Positions 10,464 to 22,932 of a stretch of 64,000 bases of DNA are shown one piece after another. The stretch comes from Ryuthela nishihirai (taxonomy: Eukaryota; Arthropoda; Arachnida; Araneae; Heptathelidae). Position numbers and translations under genes: made by a program. Below the pieces are notes generated by a model. The model did not search any database. It was not told the origin of the DNA and was given only the letters and a program-made list of their open reading frames with translations. Each line of letters opens with the position of its first letter. Position 1 is the first letter of the stretch. The DNA is taken from assembly GCA_038380435.1 (NCBI GenBank), contig JAWZYU010000024.1, positions 53,034,613-53,098,612 of the forward strand, read 5' to 3'.

Positions 10464-11873
10464 CACACTGTTCATCAAAGGTTAAGTTGCATATTGCAAA
10501 ATATATTTGGACAAATTTAATCAAATTTTATTGGAGGATACAAGATAACATTGTGATCAGTTATGAAAATTTAGATCAAAACGATTTACATATACCTTAA
10601 AAAAAAGTAAAGGAAAAATATATGAAAAAAGGTAGGGTGTATTGAATACAGAATATAATTAGTTGGGAATGTGACTCTCCCCACATTATATTAGTGTAGG
10701 TCTGACATCATCAATTCATCCCTTCAATAAGATAATCCAGAGAATGGGAGGGCAATATAATTCACTGAGCAATAAGACGTCCTGAGATTTTGAAGGATTT
10801 AGTGTGGGGGCTGGGGTGAAGGGCAGCAATACATCTCAGGGCATCCCATAGATGTTCTGTTGGGTTGAGAACTAGAGAGAATGCAGGCCACTCCACTTTC
10901 CTCAAGATATTGGTTGGTCAGTCATTCTTTGAATGTACAGGCATGATTGTTGTTAGAAGGAAATGATCATCTACTGCACCAACATTTGGATCAAGTATCT
11001 CATCCTGATATCTCATAACAGTCACAGGACCTCCACCACCAAATGCACTTCTCTAAACAATGTTATAGGGTTCCCACATCTCCCCAGAGTAGTACATGTT
11101 TGCTGTCTGATTGTAGAGAAAATAATATTGCCTCTTCTATGAACAGGATATGACTCCATTGTTCTTGGGTTCAGACTACAAGGTCATGACACTATTTCAA
11201 GCAGATCTATATCTTGAGTTTAAGGGATGCATGCAATTTTTTGTTTGTTCCTCTTATATGAGAGTTTTAAGCTAACAACAACAGACAAAGTCTGACTTTG
11301 TGAGGCCTTATGGCCACAGTTGAAACAGATACCTTCCTGTGGCTGCAATAAGGTCTGAATTTGGAGGTAATGCTGTTCCATCAGGACAGTAGTGGAACTG
11401 ATGGAACAGGAGCAATATTCAGATTGCAATATAGCAATCATCTTGAGGGGTTGTAATTATGGGCACCCTTGACCAGGTATTCTAATAACTGTTTGGGTTT
11501 TTTGGAATTGTTGCTATAGCCTTGAGATAACAGAATAGTGGACACCAAAGAATAGACCCATCTCTGTCATTGATTGATATGCCTCCAGCCTTCCAATGGC
11601 TCTCCATTGGTTTGAGTCATCTAAATATTTTCTTTGAGGCCTCATGATGCAGTCAGCTATTACAGACTGACAGTGTAGCATTGCAATTTGAAGTGATCTA
11701 GTGTCAATGAAAGTATGTTTTACATATTCCACGATATTATATGGGATTCACATGCTGATTTTTCCAAACTATACATTAAATTACTTGGTGTGCATTAACA
11801 AAGTATAAATATCTAAGGATTTTTTTTTTACTTCACATTTGGGTGATCCATGCTTAACATTTGACAAGCAGTG
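10464..11873 (-). mobile_element. Decayed Tc1-like transposon
   Basis: Inverted ends of about 20-25 bases face each other: acactgttcatcaaaggtta on the left, and the complement of taacatttgacaagcagtgt on the right. TA lies at both edges. Between them, on the minus strand, are remains of a Tc1-type transposase. Length and layout fit a once-complete Tc1 element. Confidence 0.8.
10690..11740 (-). pseudogene. Tc1-type transposase remnant
   Basis: Near 11,514-11,660 the minus strand encodes a typical N-terminal DNA-binding segment (QWRAIGRLEAYQSMTE, then FFGVHYSVISRL). Near 10,810-10,880 it encodes the C-terminal catalytic region, WPAFSLVLNPTEHLWDALR. In intact relatives the latter reads SPDLNPIEH; here the Pro-Asp is lost while the catalytic Glu context (EHLWDAL) remains. 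Frames are interrupted throughout, so the protein is dead. Confidence 0.78.
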
Positions 11874-12371
11874 TAATTTATATAAAGATCCTTTTGATGT
11901 ATATATTAGGTGTATAGAAACATAAATATTTCTTTTGATAAAAAAAAAAACTATTTGCTAAAAAAAAGATTAGATATTTAGAAAATGTACTTTTTTACAT
12001 CCAAAATAATATTTAAAAACACCAATGTAATTAAATTGTTTCAGATGTATGGGATTTAAGTAGAGTCAGAAATTATGTTTTACATAGGGTAGTAATGCAA
12101 ATTTCTACCTTAACAGAAGCAGAGTTGATTTGCATTTCTATTTTATTTGTGAACTATCATATTTCCTGTCAAAAAGTGGTGATATTGAAACAAATTTCTC
12201 CTCTGGCAGTCTTAAAATCGTATTCTATTATAGCTTAAAATTCTCATTTTTAACACAATATGGTTAGCAAGGGAAAACCTTCAGGAGAAATTTTGTACAG
12301 AGAGACCAAGTATTTGGTTACTTATGGGTTCACAACCTGTTAAATACAGAAATACAAAAATTAGAAATGTA

Positions 12372-12745
12372 TTAAAATAAATGCCTTATGAAACTCTCTC
12401 TGTCTTTGTTTCTTTTAAAGATAGAGACTTGATTTCTGAACGTAATGTAGAGTGGACCCAGAGAAGGCCTACAAAAATAATTGGGACCAATCAAACAATT
12501 TTCTACGAAGTTATGGGGTTTCAAGTTGTTGAATTAGACAGAAATGCGAAAAGTAGAACAGTGTAAAAAAATAAATGCCATCTAAAATCCATGTCTCTTG
12601 TTCTATTAAAGATACAGACTTTATTTTCAACTACAATATGTGGTTGCCTGAGGAGAACTCCTTATGAAAATTTTGGGTATGGAAAATTTGGGACCTATCA
12701 AACAATTTTCTAGGAAGTCACAGATTTCCAAAATCTGTTAAAAGT
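12372..12745 (+). repeat. Degenerate tandem repeat, about 190-bp unit, two copies
   Basis: Two diverged units share an aataaatgcc start, a tttaaagatagagact-type segment and a (c/t)aatcaaacaattttcta segment in the same order about 190 bases apart. A weaker third unit may lie upstream, near 12,170-12,350. The origin is unknown. A 61-codon frame across the first unit has no recognised product. Confidence 0.5.
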
Positions 12746-13317
12746 GTGTGTCTGTTAGAATTTGATTTGAATTTTTTTCTGCATCACACAAAACGTGTAC
12801 TTGTTCAGTCAAGCCTGATGGACTTTGCAATTTATATTATTTGTAGAGGCAAACATTCTTCTTTTTAGCATTCAGATGTATTAAATTGTAGTAAAATTTT
12901 GAGAGATCAGTATTGAATGTAAGGAGTACATTTTTCAAAAATTTAATATCTTTGACTAAAGTAATTTTAGTTTGGCAGACTGTTAAATAAAAATATTATA
13001 TATATTCCTAGTTATTTGCTTTCAGGGATACAAGAGGGTTGATTGATGAAAAGGAACATGCTATATTATAATAATAAAATAAACTCTGTTCATAAAGCAT
13101 AATTTTGTTGAAATAATTTATACATGTATATTTTTCAGAATCGGTAGTACAGTTGAATTGTTTTGAATTGAACCATAGGCTAATTTTTAATAGAGAATAG
13201 TTCATGCTATCTGGAATTAATTGCACATAAGTCATTATAATTCAAGAAATATTATAGATCTGAGGTTCTCAATTTTTTTTAGCTCTGCATATCTGTTAAC
13301 TCTTAGAATTTCTGTAT

Positions 13318-13612
13318 GACAGAGGACACCAATGAGCTTGTAAAAGCCACTGTTTATCAGCTGGGACATTAAACTATAGATATGTGTGCAGAAGAGCTAT
13401 ACCCAATCTCACTTTCCATACAACAAAATGGAAGTACAGTTTAGTGTTAAAGGATATGCTGAATGGCCTTAATGGGAACCTTCCATTTGTCTCTTAACAG
13501 CTGTGTAATAAGTCTCCATACCCTATCCAACTCTGAGTCTTTGGGGTCCTTGTGACCTTGCCATTTTGCCCATTATGTGCAAAAAAGTGTTGCTCACAGA
13601 TTAAACAGCCTA
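13318..13612 (+). mobile_element. SINE-A, old, lacking the head
   Basis: Recognisable SINE-A body: gacaccaatgagcttg, ttaaaggatatgctgaatgg, tttggggtccttgtgacc and a decayed tail. CpGs are mostly lost. Confidence 0.7.
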
Positions 13613-14287
13613 ACCCTAGAATTTCTTATGTGTTTTCCTTAAACCAAACCTAACTTGCTCCCCTTTTCTCCATTCCATTCTTCACAGTATAACCATTACT
13701 GAAAAAATAAAATAAAAATAAATACCAATACAATAAAAAATAAAGGTAAATTTTTTGAAGAAGTGTTTAATTATGAAGCTTAAAACAAAATTAAGGAAGA
13801 TGATTAAATAATTATGAAATAAAAAACTGCATTTTTGATTTGATGAAAAGAATATAATTTTTTAAAGCAATAACAATCACACAAAAAACAAACAAACAGT
13901 GGTAGAGATAAACCTGTCTCTCAAGACAATTTTTAAAAATATGGTACCATTTTAGAGAAAGCTACATATATTTTTCTTCTTTAAATTGATTTTGGATTGG
14001 TACTTGGATTTAATCACTGCATTAGCTGAGAATCAAGTCTCACACAAGTAAGAAGTTGCAAACAGAATTAAAATACACATGCTCTGCAACTTAGTTCAGG
14101 ATACTTGCTTTGCACAATGCTTCAAAAAATAGGAAATGTCATTGATGGAAACTTAATTTTTCTGAGGAAAGTCCAATTTGCTGCTCCTCTTCCTTTGCTG
14201 AAAAAGTTGCTGACAATATTGCTCTGAATTGCTTCAGAATGCCCTGGAAAGTATTTTACAGAGTGTGAATGAAAAAGTGCACCTTCT

Positions 14288-14662
14288 GTGGGGTTGGCTC
14301 AATCAGCACACCAGGCTCATAATCTGCAGTTCCCAATTTGAATTCCAACTGGTCAGCATTGATATTTATCTCTGCTAACCTTCACAATGCTCCTCAGTGA
14401 GAAAAGTCACACTGATCAGCTTGGCTGTTGTCCATTGTATAGTATGTAATGCTGTGGCTCCATGTGCAGGAGATCCAAGCCCTGTGCATGTTAAAGAATA
14501 CCCTGGATGGCCTTGATGGGAACTACCATCTGTCTGCTAACAGCTCTCCAACATATCAGCTTTACCTAATTTTCTCTGAGCCCTTGTGGTCCTTGTGACC
14601 TGATTATTTAGCCCATTGTTTGCAAGCAAAAGTGCTGCTCAGAGGTGAAACAACCCAATAAC
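14288..14662 (+). mobile_element. SINE-A, old but nearly full length
   Basis: The head is present (gtggggttggctcaatcagc, aggctcataatctgcag), and here the anticodon position reads CAT, supporting a tRNA-Met origin for the family. The body and tail (gaggtgaaacaacccaata) follow. CpG sites are largely TG or CA. Confidence 0.82.
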
Positions 14663-14991
14663 AATTACGCTTCTGAAACTTTATTAACCTCAAAGTTGTT
14701 TTTTTTTAATTTGTCAAGTTTCAGAAGTTTGATTTTCAATTTTCTTATTAAGTTATTTTCTACTTTTTGTGCCTCTCCAGATATCAGGACACTTAGTCTG
14801 GAAACCACTGATATAGACAGTTAAGTCATATGACCCTGAATTATTTAAGATCAAGAATAGCTAACTTATTTTTAACACTTTTTTTTACAGATACCATTTA
14901 TATTTAAATTTTACATTCTTCCATATTACAAAAACATTTTCACTAAATTTAATTGCATGATACTCATGCAGGTTTTATATTTTCTTTTTAG

Positions 14992-17628
14992 GTAAGGAAT
15001 TTATGCTATATGGTTACAAGACGTGAAAAGTTAGCTAAAACTTGGGTTAAAGTAAGAAAAGAAATTTTTCTGAAGCAAGCAGCCATTGTTGAAGATGACT
15101 CTGCTAAGCTAACAAAAGAAGAGCTGGATGCAGTGTTAATGGCAAATTATGGTGATCCAGCATATGATAAAAAGTACACAGGTATTTCTGGCCCTGCACC
15201 ATCTGTTGTAAATGTTCTTACAACTCTCATGGGTCAAGAATATGTTAAGACACATCTGAATGGTATGTTCAAAATAAATAAGAAGAATGAAAAAGTACAA
15301 GCTCAAAAAATGCCCAATCCTTATGCCAAGCATTATCTTAATGGACTTTTAAAGAGGTCACAGAGGTGGTTAGCATCTATGGCAAGACAGGCAAGGGAAA
15401 ACAGTTTGCATTCTTTAAGTGATGCTAGTGGATCATTCATACAGGATGAAAAAAAGGATAGAAGTGCAAGTTGTCTTAATTCATCAGGTAATAGTTTGTG
15501 CCATGAAGAACTTGACATATCTAGGGATTCTGAACGTTCTGATAATATGCATTCTCTAGATATACACCAATGTCTTCTTGAGAGTCTTAGTCAAGATAAG
15601 TGCCGGATTTCAGAGAGGAAATCAAAAGGTTATCTAGGTTCTTCTTCAATGAAATCTTTAGTGTCTTCACAAATTAAGAAAGAATTTGATTCTAACTTAA
15701 GTAGTAAGCAAGATACTGCTACTGTGACATCTATGCAGCAAAATGACAAAAATAAAAAGAAAAATCTAAGTGATTTAAAGGGCCATAATTCTAGATCTGT
15801 TGAATTAAAGAATGAAGACGATAAAAACTGCACCACATTTCCTCCCACTAAAGTATCTGAAGCAATAGAATCAGAGGGTAAAAAAAAAGTGGATGAATTC
15901 AAAAATGAAATACAAGGAAGTGATAATGCTTTGTACATGGATACAGAATATGAAAGAAGTACTGAAGCAAATATTTCCAAATGCAAAAGCAATTCTATAT
16001 CAAGGGGCAGACCAAAAAACTCAGAAAAAAGCTATGAAGATACACCTGAACAGAAAAAATATATAGATAATAAGAACTGTGATTATGATTTAAACTCTGA
16101 TCAGACTGTTAATAAAAAGTTACCTAAGTATAAAGGAAACTGGGTCCAAAGACATAAGATGAAATATCTAAATAAGGAATCTAGAATCAATAACTGTGAT
16201 GTTAAAAATGAGGCTGCTTCAAGTGTAAAAGCAAATACTGAATCAATAAATAAGGATAATTGCTGTTTGGAGTTAATGAACAATAATGCTAAAGACATAA
16301 CTGTCAAAAAAGAAAAGTTATCCACAAAGCAAGTTGGTAGAGTAGTTTCAAGAGATTTTGACATGTCTGTTAAAGTGGATGATTCGGAAATGGATAAACA
16401 CAAAATGAAAACTGAAGTAATAATAGATGAAGCTAATTTTGAAGGAAATCTTTCATCAGATGAAGCTGTTTCTAGTAAGCAAAGGCTTCCAAAAGTAGAT
16501 ACTGTTAAATGTAAAGCAGAAGGAAAGCAAATTGTTACTAAAAACTCCAGAATCGAAATTAAAGTTGAAAAAGAAGAATCATCAAGAAGTGAATCAGATG
16601 AAATTAACAAAAATGATGAAAGTGAATCTATAAAGCAGTCACAAAGTATTGAAGGAATAGAATGTTTCTATAAAGATAAACAAAATGTTCAGGTTCCTGA
16701 CTCAAAGTGCAATAAACAAGACAAAGGAAAGATTTTGTCAATTGATGTAAAATTAGGGGAGGAGAAATTTTCCTCTTCGTGTACACCTTCGCCATCATCT
16801 GTTAAATCAGTAGAAAATGAAACTGAAAACTGTGATAAACAAAGATTGAAATCAGGATCATCTGTAAGAACTGGCACATCTGAAAAACATTCAACAGACT
16901 CTAAGATAGTAGCAGCTCAAAAGCACAAATCATTGTATAGTTCTACACATCGATCATCAACATCTGTAAATAGGCATCGAACATCATCACCATCAATGAA
17001 ACCTTTAGAGAAAGTTCCATCATTAAGCAGGCAACAAAGCAGAGATTTGTCACCAGAACTAGACAAACTTAGAGAAGAAAGTGCTAAAATAAGAGAATCT
17101 CTTTTCCCTGATGCTTCATTACCAAGGAAAGGAGCACTTAGTGGGTACAAAATCCCTAAAAAGGTGAAAACTGATATGTTTGAAGAAAACAGCTTAGAAA
17201 GGAAAAGGGGAAATTCACCACTTTCACCACTAGCAGAATTTTCTTCCAGTCCCTCTAGTGGAAGTTCATATCCCAGTAATAGCTATCAAACAAGACCCTC
17301 AAAACCATGGAGTAATAGTGGCCAAAGAACTCATTATAAACCACCTGTAGTTAATGGAGATATGGAATCTCAATCTCAGAGGCTAGTCATCAGGTTAAGA
17401 AAGGATCGTTCTGATCCTGAGGCACAGAGATGGAAAAGTGATTCATGTGTTAAAGATAAAAATGATTTATATAGTAGTTGGGTAGGGGATATGCAATCTA
17501 TGCCATGTTCTGGGCCACAGAGGTATCATTCACCAGATACTCAGCAGTGGACTCGAGCAAGAAATGCAGGTAGTGAAGAGCGACGACCCCTCCATATACC
17601 TTATGGTCCTGGACCTCCATTGACTTGA
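14992..17628 (+). CDS. rno: JADE/Rhinoceros-family protein, long C-terminal exon
   Basis: The exon opens in phase 0 with VRNLCYMVTRREKLAKTWVK, completing the HLRQDLERVRNL junction, and runs 878 codons to TGA. The first 90 residues, up to about GQEYVKTHLNG, look conserved and helical. The remainder is a long Ser/Lys/Glu-rich, apparently disordered tail. Within it are an AT-hook-like RGRPK core (about residue 332 counted from the Met at 15010), a short charged helix LDKLREESAKIRESLFP (about residues 683-699) and SGYKIPKKVK. JADE proteins are nuclear adaptors that bind HBO1 and direct histone H3/H4 acetylation. The long tail in one exon resembles insect Rhinoceros more than the shorter vertebrate JADEs. 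The symbol is given at family level. The Met at 15010 is internal, not a start. Confidence 0.9.
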   Translation, partial: VRNLCYMVTRREKLAKTWVKVRKEIFLKQAAIVEDDSAKLTKEELDAVLMANYGDPAYDKKYTGISGPAPSVVNVLTTLMGQEYVKTHLNGMFKINKKNEKVQAQKMPNPYAKHYLNGLLKRSQRWLASMARQARENSLHSLSDASGSFIQDEKKDRSASCLNSSGNSLCHEELDISRDSERSDNMHSLDIHQCLLESLSQDKCRISERKSKGYLGSSSMKSLVSSQIKKEFDSNLSSKQDTATVTSMQQNDKNKKKNLSDLKGHNSRSVELKNEDDKNCTTFPPTKVSEAIESEGKKKVDEFKNEIQGSDNALYMDTEYERSTEANISKCKSNSISRGRPKNSEKSYEDTPEQKKYIDNKNCDYDLNSDQTVNKKLPKYKGNWVQRHKMKYLNKESRINNCDVKNEAASSVKANTESINKDNCCLELMNNNAKDITVKKEKLSTKQVGRVVSRDFDMSVKVDDSEMDKHKMKTEVIIDEANFEGNLSSDEAVSSKQRLPKVDTVKCKAEGKQIVTKNSRIEIKVEKEESSRSESDEINKNDESESIKQSQSIEGIECFYKDKQNVQVPDSKCNKQDKGKILSIDVKLGEEKFSSSCTPSPSSVKSVENETENCDKQRLKSGSSVRTGTSEKHSTDSKIVAAQKHKSLYSSTHRSSTSVNRHRTSSPSMKPLEKVPSLSRQQSRDLSPELDKLREESAKIRESLFPDASLPRKGALSGYKIPKKVKTDMFEENSLERKRGNSPLSPLAEFSSSPSSGSSYPSNSYQTRPSKPWSNSGQRTHYKPPVVNGDMESQSQRLVIRLRKDRSDPEAQRWKSDSCVKDKNDLYSSWVGDMQSMPCSGPQRYHSPDTQQWTRARNAGSEERRPLHIPYGPGPPLT

Positions 17629-19171
17629 CCAAAACAGATTATTTAGAAAGTACATACAAAATGTGATAAACTGATGCATTTTATTGTGGCACAAACTCAT
17701 TGTGTATTTCATTATTATCAATTTGCCTTTGACAAAAATATCATTTTTTACTCAGTTCAATGTAAGGTAAAAGATGAGATACATGAGATTTCAAACTTTG
17801 TAACTGGTCAGTTTCCATTATGGCTCCTTATCAGTAAGAAAAATTGAGATTTTTGTAATGTTAAGGAGAATCAACTAATGGTTGCTGCTTGTGCCTATGA
17901 AATTTAGGCATCTTCATACTTGTTAGGTGTTTCATTGTTGTCTTTTGCATTGATTTGTACAAACGAGCATCAGTCATCAGATTTGAAGAGCCATTATTAA
18001 AGTGACTTATGAAGTTGTAATATATATACATATGTATAAAGGAGACAACACTGAAGAGTAAAACTTTATTTAGAAGAATGATATATGCTTTTAATATTTT
18101 ATACAGATATGTGTGTGTGTATATACATATTTGAGCCGAACTCGCAGTTGTAAATATATAAGGATGTAAAAATGAGAAAATTATGAACTTGATGTCATTC
18201 AAGGATAATTCACAGTAAAAAGGCACAGTGCTTTTGTAGTAATTGTAATTTTTTTTATTGACACGTCTTTGATTTGATTTTATGTAACAGTATTGCAGTG
18301 TTGGAATAGAGAAGTAATGTACTCCCTTACACCTCTTGAAGCAGCTGAGTGACTAAGATTCACAGAGAAAAGAATGTTATATATGAACAGAAAATTAGTT
18401 GCAAACCAAAAACTGGTATTTAAAAAATAATCCATCTTCCAACAGATACATAAAAAGTCCAAATTCCTTGATACTTCATATAAATTTATATGAAAAAATC
18501 CATATTTATTAAGTGTATATTGAATGAATTGTTTTAAATTCAATTATAAATCATTAAAAATATGTATAACCATGTAATTTCAGGCCTCTGCTGCATGATT
18601 GTTGAAAGGGTTCATATATTTTTGAAATTAGCTCTCCTTGACAGATCCTGTTTCAAAAATACTGTAATCATTTGAAATTTTGTGTGTTAAATCCAAGGTG
18701 GTACAAATTTTATACTTATTTGAACTTAAAGTGCTTTTCAACACTTTAGTATAGAACAAAAACTCATTTCTTTCCCAAATATTCATTGACCTTTCTAGTC
18801 TAGATACATCACATTATTATACATCATTTCTGCAAAATGAGAGGCTTGTGATACCTTATGTATAGGGTATAAGAAAAGTTTCACAGACTATAAGGTATTA
18901 ACTGTAAAAAGATGCTTTATACAATTTATATTATTGCAATATCATATATGTAAGGTTTGTTTTTAATTTGAATATGTACTAATATACAGTTCAGACTACT
19001 TTTACAAACTTTTTTTCCATTATTTCAGTCTTAATCAAAATTTAATTAGATTTTTCATGGATTTTTTTCTGAATTTATTAAGTGTTAATATATTTGCTAG
19101 CATGTGCATTAGAAAATTTGAAGCTAAGATATTTATTTTGAAAAATAAAAAATATCAAATTTTGAGACACA
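17629..19171 (+). other. Presumed 3' untranslated region and downstream sequence of the JADE-family gene
   Basis: AT-rich sequence follows the stop at 17626-17628 and contains no coding potential I trust. Candidate poly(A) signals are ATTAAA at 18553-18558 and AATAAA at 19144-19149; I cannot tell which is used. The stretch ends at the mariner element. Confidence 0.55.
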
Positions 19172-20417
19172 CTAGGGTGATTTATAAGTCTGTGTTTTAT
19201 CATCTATATGAGATATGATTATTACAATGTAAATAACAAACCTTACAGCAAACCATCAATTTCAGTAGTTCATAGCCATCTGCTAGCAAGTTGTTTGATT
19301 CGTCTTCAGTGCCATGCTTAGTCCTTGTAGGTGAAAAACTCCCATCCATTTTCGACTTCCTGAAATGTTGGAAACTACCTACCTTAAAGAAAATGAGCCA
19401 TGGAGTGAAGGAGGTGGTAGTCTGAAGGAGCTATATCCAGACTATATGCTGGTCAAATGCCAATTCTCAAAGTTTTTCTTTGGTCTGAAGTGCAGTGTGC
19501 AGTTTTATGTTATCTTGTTGGAGGAATACCTGATGTCTGTTTACCAATGCTGGGTGGTGTTGAAGCATTACAGGGTGTATGTGCTCCAGTTTTGCTGAAT
19601 AGAGTTGGCATTGATGGTACATCCATTGGGAATCAGTTCAAAATTGCTACACCCTAAAAATTCTGCCAAATACACAACTCCATTTGTAATCATCCCCTCT
19701 TTGGGGTGGGAAATGCAGTCTGACCTAGTTCAAACCACTGCTTTTGGGTGTTCAGATTGTTGAAAAAGATCAATTTTTTTTATTATACGTAACAATTCGT
19801 TTGATTAAATGTGGTCATGTGGATTAAGAGGAGTTTCCTGCAGACTTTGATGTGATGGTTTGCTTGTTCACATGATCATCAACATCTGTAACTTCGACAA
19901 CTCCTACCTTACTGATACATTGCAGATGCCACACTATAGTTGCTTGTGAGCAATCAAGTTCAAATGAGAGCCTGCAAGATGCTTCAATGGATCAGCTTCA
20001 ACAGTATGGCACAGAATGTTGCAATTTACTGATATTAGTCATCCTGATTGTGGCTTATTTTTGAGGATTGTTTTGCCACCTTTGAACTTTTTGAACCAAG
20101 CTTGAGCCAAATGGAGACTGCCCCCCTTACCTTCCATTTCACATATTTCTTCGGCCACTTTGGTAGCTTTCAATTCTTTTTTCTAGTAATGAGGTAAAAT
20201 TACACAAATTTCAATATTTGCTCATTTTACATTTCTAACAGTGGAAACCAAGACTCCGATACTTGTAATAGTTATGGACTGACTTAGTGCATTGTATACT
20301 TTCCCTTAATATACCTTGAAGTATGCAAATGCAACAAGGTGATTTATCACCATACACATTTTTCATGGTGAAAAACACAGACTTACTATAAAAAAATACA
20401 GACTTTTGACACCCTAG
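19172..20417 (-). mobile_element. Decayed mariner-type element
   Basis: The ends are inverted: ctagggtg with aagtctgtgttttatc inside on the left, and the complementary caccctag, with cagactt motifs inside, on the right. On the minus strand near 20,060-20,180 the translation reads ATKVAEEICEMEG, then AQAWFKKFKGGK and KNKPQSG. This is the helix-turn-helix region of mariner/SETMAR-type transposases. The downstream part is too broken to read. The plus-strand frames here are antisense shadows. Confidence 0.72.
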
Positions 20418-21961
20418 TAGCTGGGACCATAAGAACTTAATAGATTAACTGTATATATGACAGCTTGATGAAATCTAATGCTTAAATAGGTAAAAAGGTT
20501 GAAGGAAATTGAAAGAGGTAACAAAAACACTTACTGCAGCTTTCTCCCCATTGTTTTTCTCCAAAATTGCAATGATATTAAACATTAGTAACAGCCAAAG
20601 TAAAGGTCGCATATGCATAGTTTGAATAAAATTATTGATTCATGTGGGTGTTTATGCAACAATATTGGAAAATTATGAATTTCTGCACATCCTGATGAAA
20701 GCATTTGTAATATGAGAACTGTCAGACAACATGAGTATTCAGAGTGCACTGATGAGATTTGATGATATTGTTGCAATTAAGACTATATATATATGAGAAA
20801 GTAACATCCAAGAGTATCACCACATTTATATTAATGGGATAAAAATCCTTTATACACTGCATATTTGTTTTATATTATGTTCTTATCTGAATCATTTACT
20901 AGATTTTTATAATTTTTTTCATTCAAAAATATAGCAAACATTATATAGAAAGTGTTTTGAGTTATGTTTACTTAATGTGTATGAGATACGCACAAATTTG
21001 CCAATAGTCACTTTCCATTGTCATTTTTTTTTTTCATGTTTCACTCATTTCTGTTTGTCGCACTTTTTGCATTTGTTGGCTCTAAACCTGTGTTTTTGGT
21101 GTTATTGATGCAGGGTTTATCTTTGACCATTTAGAATATGGTACATGTTATGGTGAATCAAACTATGGCACATTTTTGTAAAATATGCTGTTTGCTAGCT
21201 GACAAATATAAAAGCAAAATTGACCATCCCAATATTAAGCAAAATTGACTTAGTGCAAAGTGTCAAAATAGAGTTCTACTGCAAAGTAAAGGTTCTGAAT
21301 CCTATTTTTAAAAACCTGTAAAATGGAGGGGGAAATATTATATTACATTGGAAAACCAGTCTTTTGCTCTCCCCACTTGATATTTTTTCTAGAACTGGGC
21401 CTGATTATCTAAATAATAGAGCTTGTTAGTAAAAGCAATTGTTGTATGATATCAGAGATAAATAATAATCCCAATTGCTAATAAATCAACCTTGTGTGAA
21501 TTTAACTTCAAAGATAAGTGAAGAAATGTGAAGCCCTCTCGAGCCCAATAATTTAGTTAAAATTTATATATAACTCAAAAATAGAGAGAGAGAAGCATTT
21601 TTCAGGTGAAGTAAAAATTAAATTTGGCATGTCAAGATTAATGTATATTAATAATTACTATAATAAGTGCTAGAAAGTACGAGTGTAATGAAATTAGAGC
21701 AGTTAACAACTCAGGGCATAAATTCTACATCATATGTACAACCAAATAGCAATTTTTATGCATGATGCATAATTTTCTCAATACAACACTTTCAAATTTT
21801 TAAGATCATAAGTAATGAAAGTTTTTTTTATTTTTTTGTAGATGCAACAAATACTTAAATTCTTGCTTTAAATTCTGCTATATATATTTACAAGGATAAG
21901 TGCAAACTCAAGCTTGGAATATCATAAAAAAATTTATAAAAAATAAAAAAATAAATAAAAT
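20418..21961. other. AT-rich intergenic sequence, no gene seen
   Basis: I see no supportable feature. There are AT-rich runs, a short TA run near 20,785 and T-rich tracts. Confidence 0.5.
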
Positions 21962-22156
21962 AAATACCCCCTCAAGCAGCTGCTTGCCACAGAGGTGTGA
22001 CAGGAGCCTGTCAGTTTATATGCCAGAGTAGAAGGTCTGAGAGGCTGTCGGGACCTCAGCAGAAAAATGACACACACATCCATGCCTTACCCGGGGCTTG
22101 AACCCAGGTCCCTTAGATCAGTAGCCAAGCATGCTAACCACTCGGCCACGGGACAA
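21962..22156 (-). mobile_element. SINE-B, near full length
   Basis: Read on the minus strand, this has a tRNA-like head (gtcccgtggccgagtggtta, B box gggttcaagcccc) and the post-head gtaaggcatgg motif. The body ends in ctgacaggctcctgtcac and caagcagctgcttgaggggg. The tRNA model resembles class II (Leu/Ser-like) heads with a long loop, but I do not assign an amino acid. Confidence 0.85.
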
Positions 22157-22932
22157 TTATGCTAAACCATTGAGCAGGAAGTGTATTTGCAGATGACTTT
22201 TTTTTTTACTTAATAGTAGAACATTAAAGAACATATTTCCAGCACATGTTAAAAAACATTTCCTATGTTATTTTGCATCCACCACACTTTTCTCCCACAA
22301 ACGACAAGCATGAATATAGTTTGTTATTAGTGTATAAAAATGCTATATTTTACAATCAATGTATTGCTTAATCAGCTCTCTGTTGAATTGTACAGTTGTG
22401 TCATCTTGTTTGCTTGCAAAAAATGATCATAGTAAGTGCAGCTGCACTATTAACATAATTATATGACTTTTATTCTGACCTATTATAAAGGTGATAAATA
22501 GCAGTTATTAAGGCAATACAATCTTTTGGACTGATGATAAATGTATCCATAGCTTCTGGATATCAGTGTTTTGTTTAGTAATAATAGTTAAATACAAAGG
22601 TATTGGAGAATATGCACTTATTTTTAGCAATTTTGCTTGCAACTTGTATGCAATTTTGTCAATATCTTTATGGTAATAATATCACATTAAACATTGCATG
22701 GCTTCTCATTTGCTCTCAGTTTTAAAACTAGCACTCTAGTTCAAAATCTCATTTTTTAATTTTGGGCAGACCCATTTTTGTTTAGTCTGAGTCCATTGCT
22801 TTCCTGTGTTTACATGGGCAATGAAGAGATGTACAATATTTAAATTGCTGGAGATTCTTTTTTGTTATGAAATTTTGTACCAAAATTTAGAAACTTGGCC
22901 CAAAAACTCTTCATTATAACCTTAATTTAGGT
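22157..22932. other. AT-rich intergenic sequence, no gene seen
   Basis: I see nothing here beyond AT-rich sequence. Confidence 0.5.

Larger units (their letters stand above)
13260..14810. mobile_element. Possible old hAT-like element containing two SINE-A copies
   Basis: The left edge reads ctgaggttctcaa and the right edge ends ggaaaccactg. Its complement starts cagtggtttcc, the common arthropod hAT end sequence. Eight bases outside each edge (ttatagat / atatagac) agree at six of eight positions, as expected of an aged 8-bp hAT duplication. No transposase is readable. The region also has AT-rich simple sequence at 13,680-13,900. Confidence 0.35.
9813..14991 (+). other. JADE-family intron, about 5.2 kb
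   Basis: The donor gtatgt is at 9813 and the acceptor tttcttttta|g ends at 14991. The intron holds the decayed Tc1 element (10464-11873), a degenerate tandem repeat (12372-12745) and a possible hAT element (13260-14810) with two old SINE-A copies. The stretches 9813-10463, 11874-12371 and 12746-13259 are AT-rich without recognisable features. Confidence 0.8.

Noticed and set aside
15630..16610. Long minus-strand frames under the JADE exon
   Set aside because: They are shadows of the Ser/Lys-rich plus-strand coding sequence, whose exon junctions and family motifs are clear.
19365..19657. Plus-strand frames of 66-77 codons
   Set aside because: They are antisense to a decayed mariner transposase on the minus strand.
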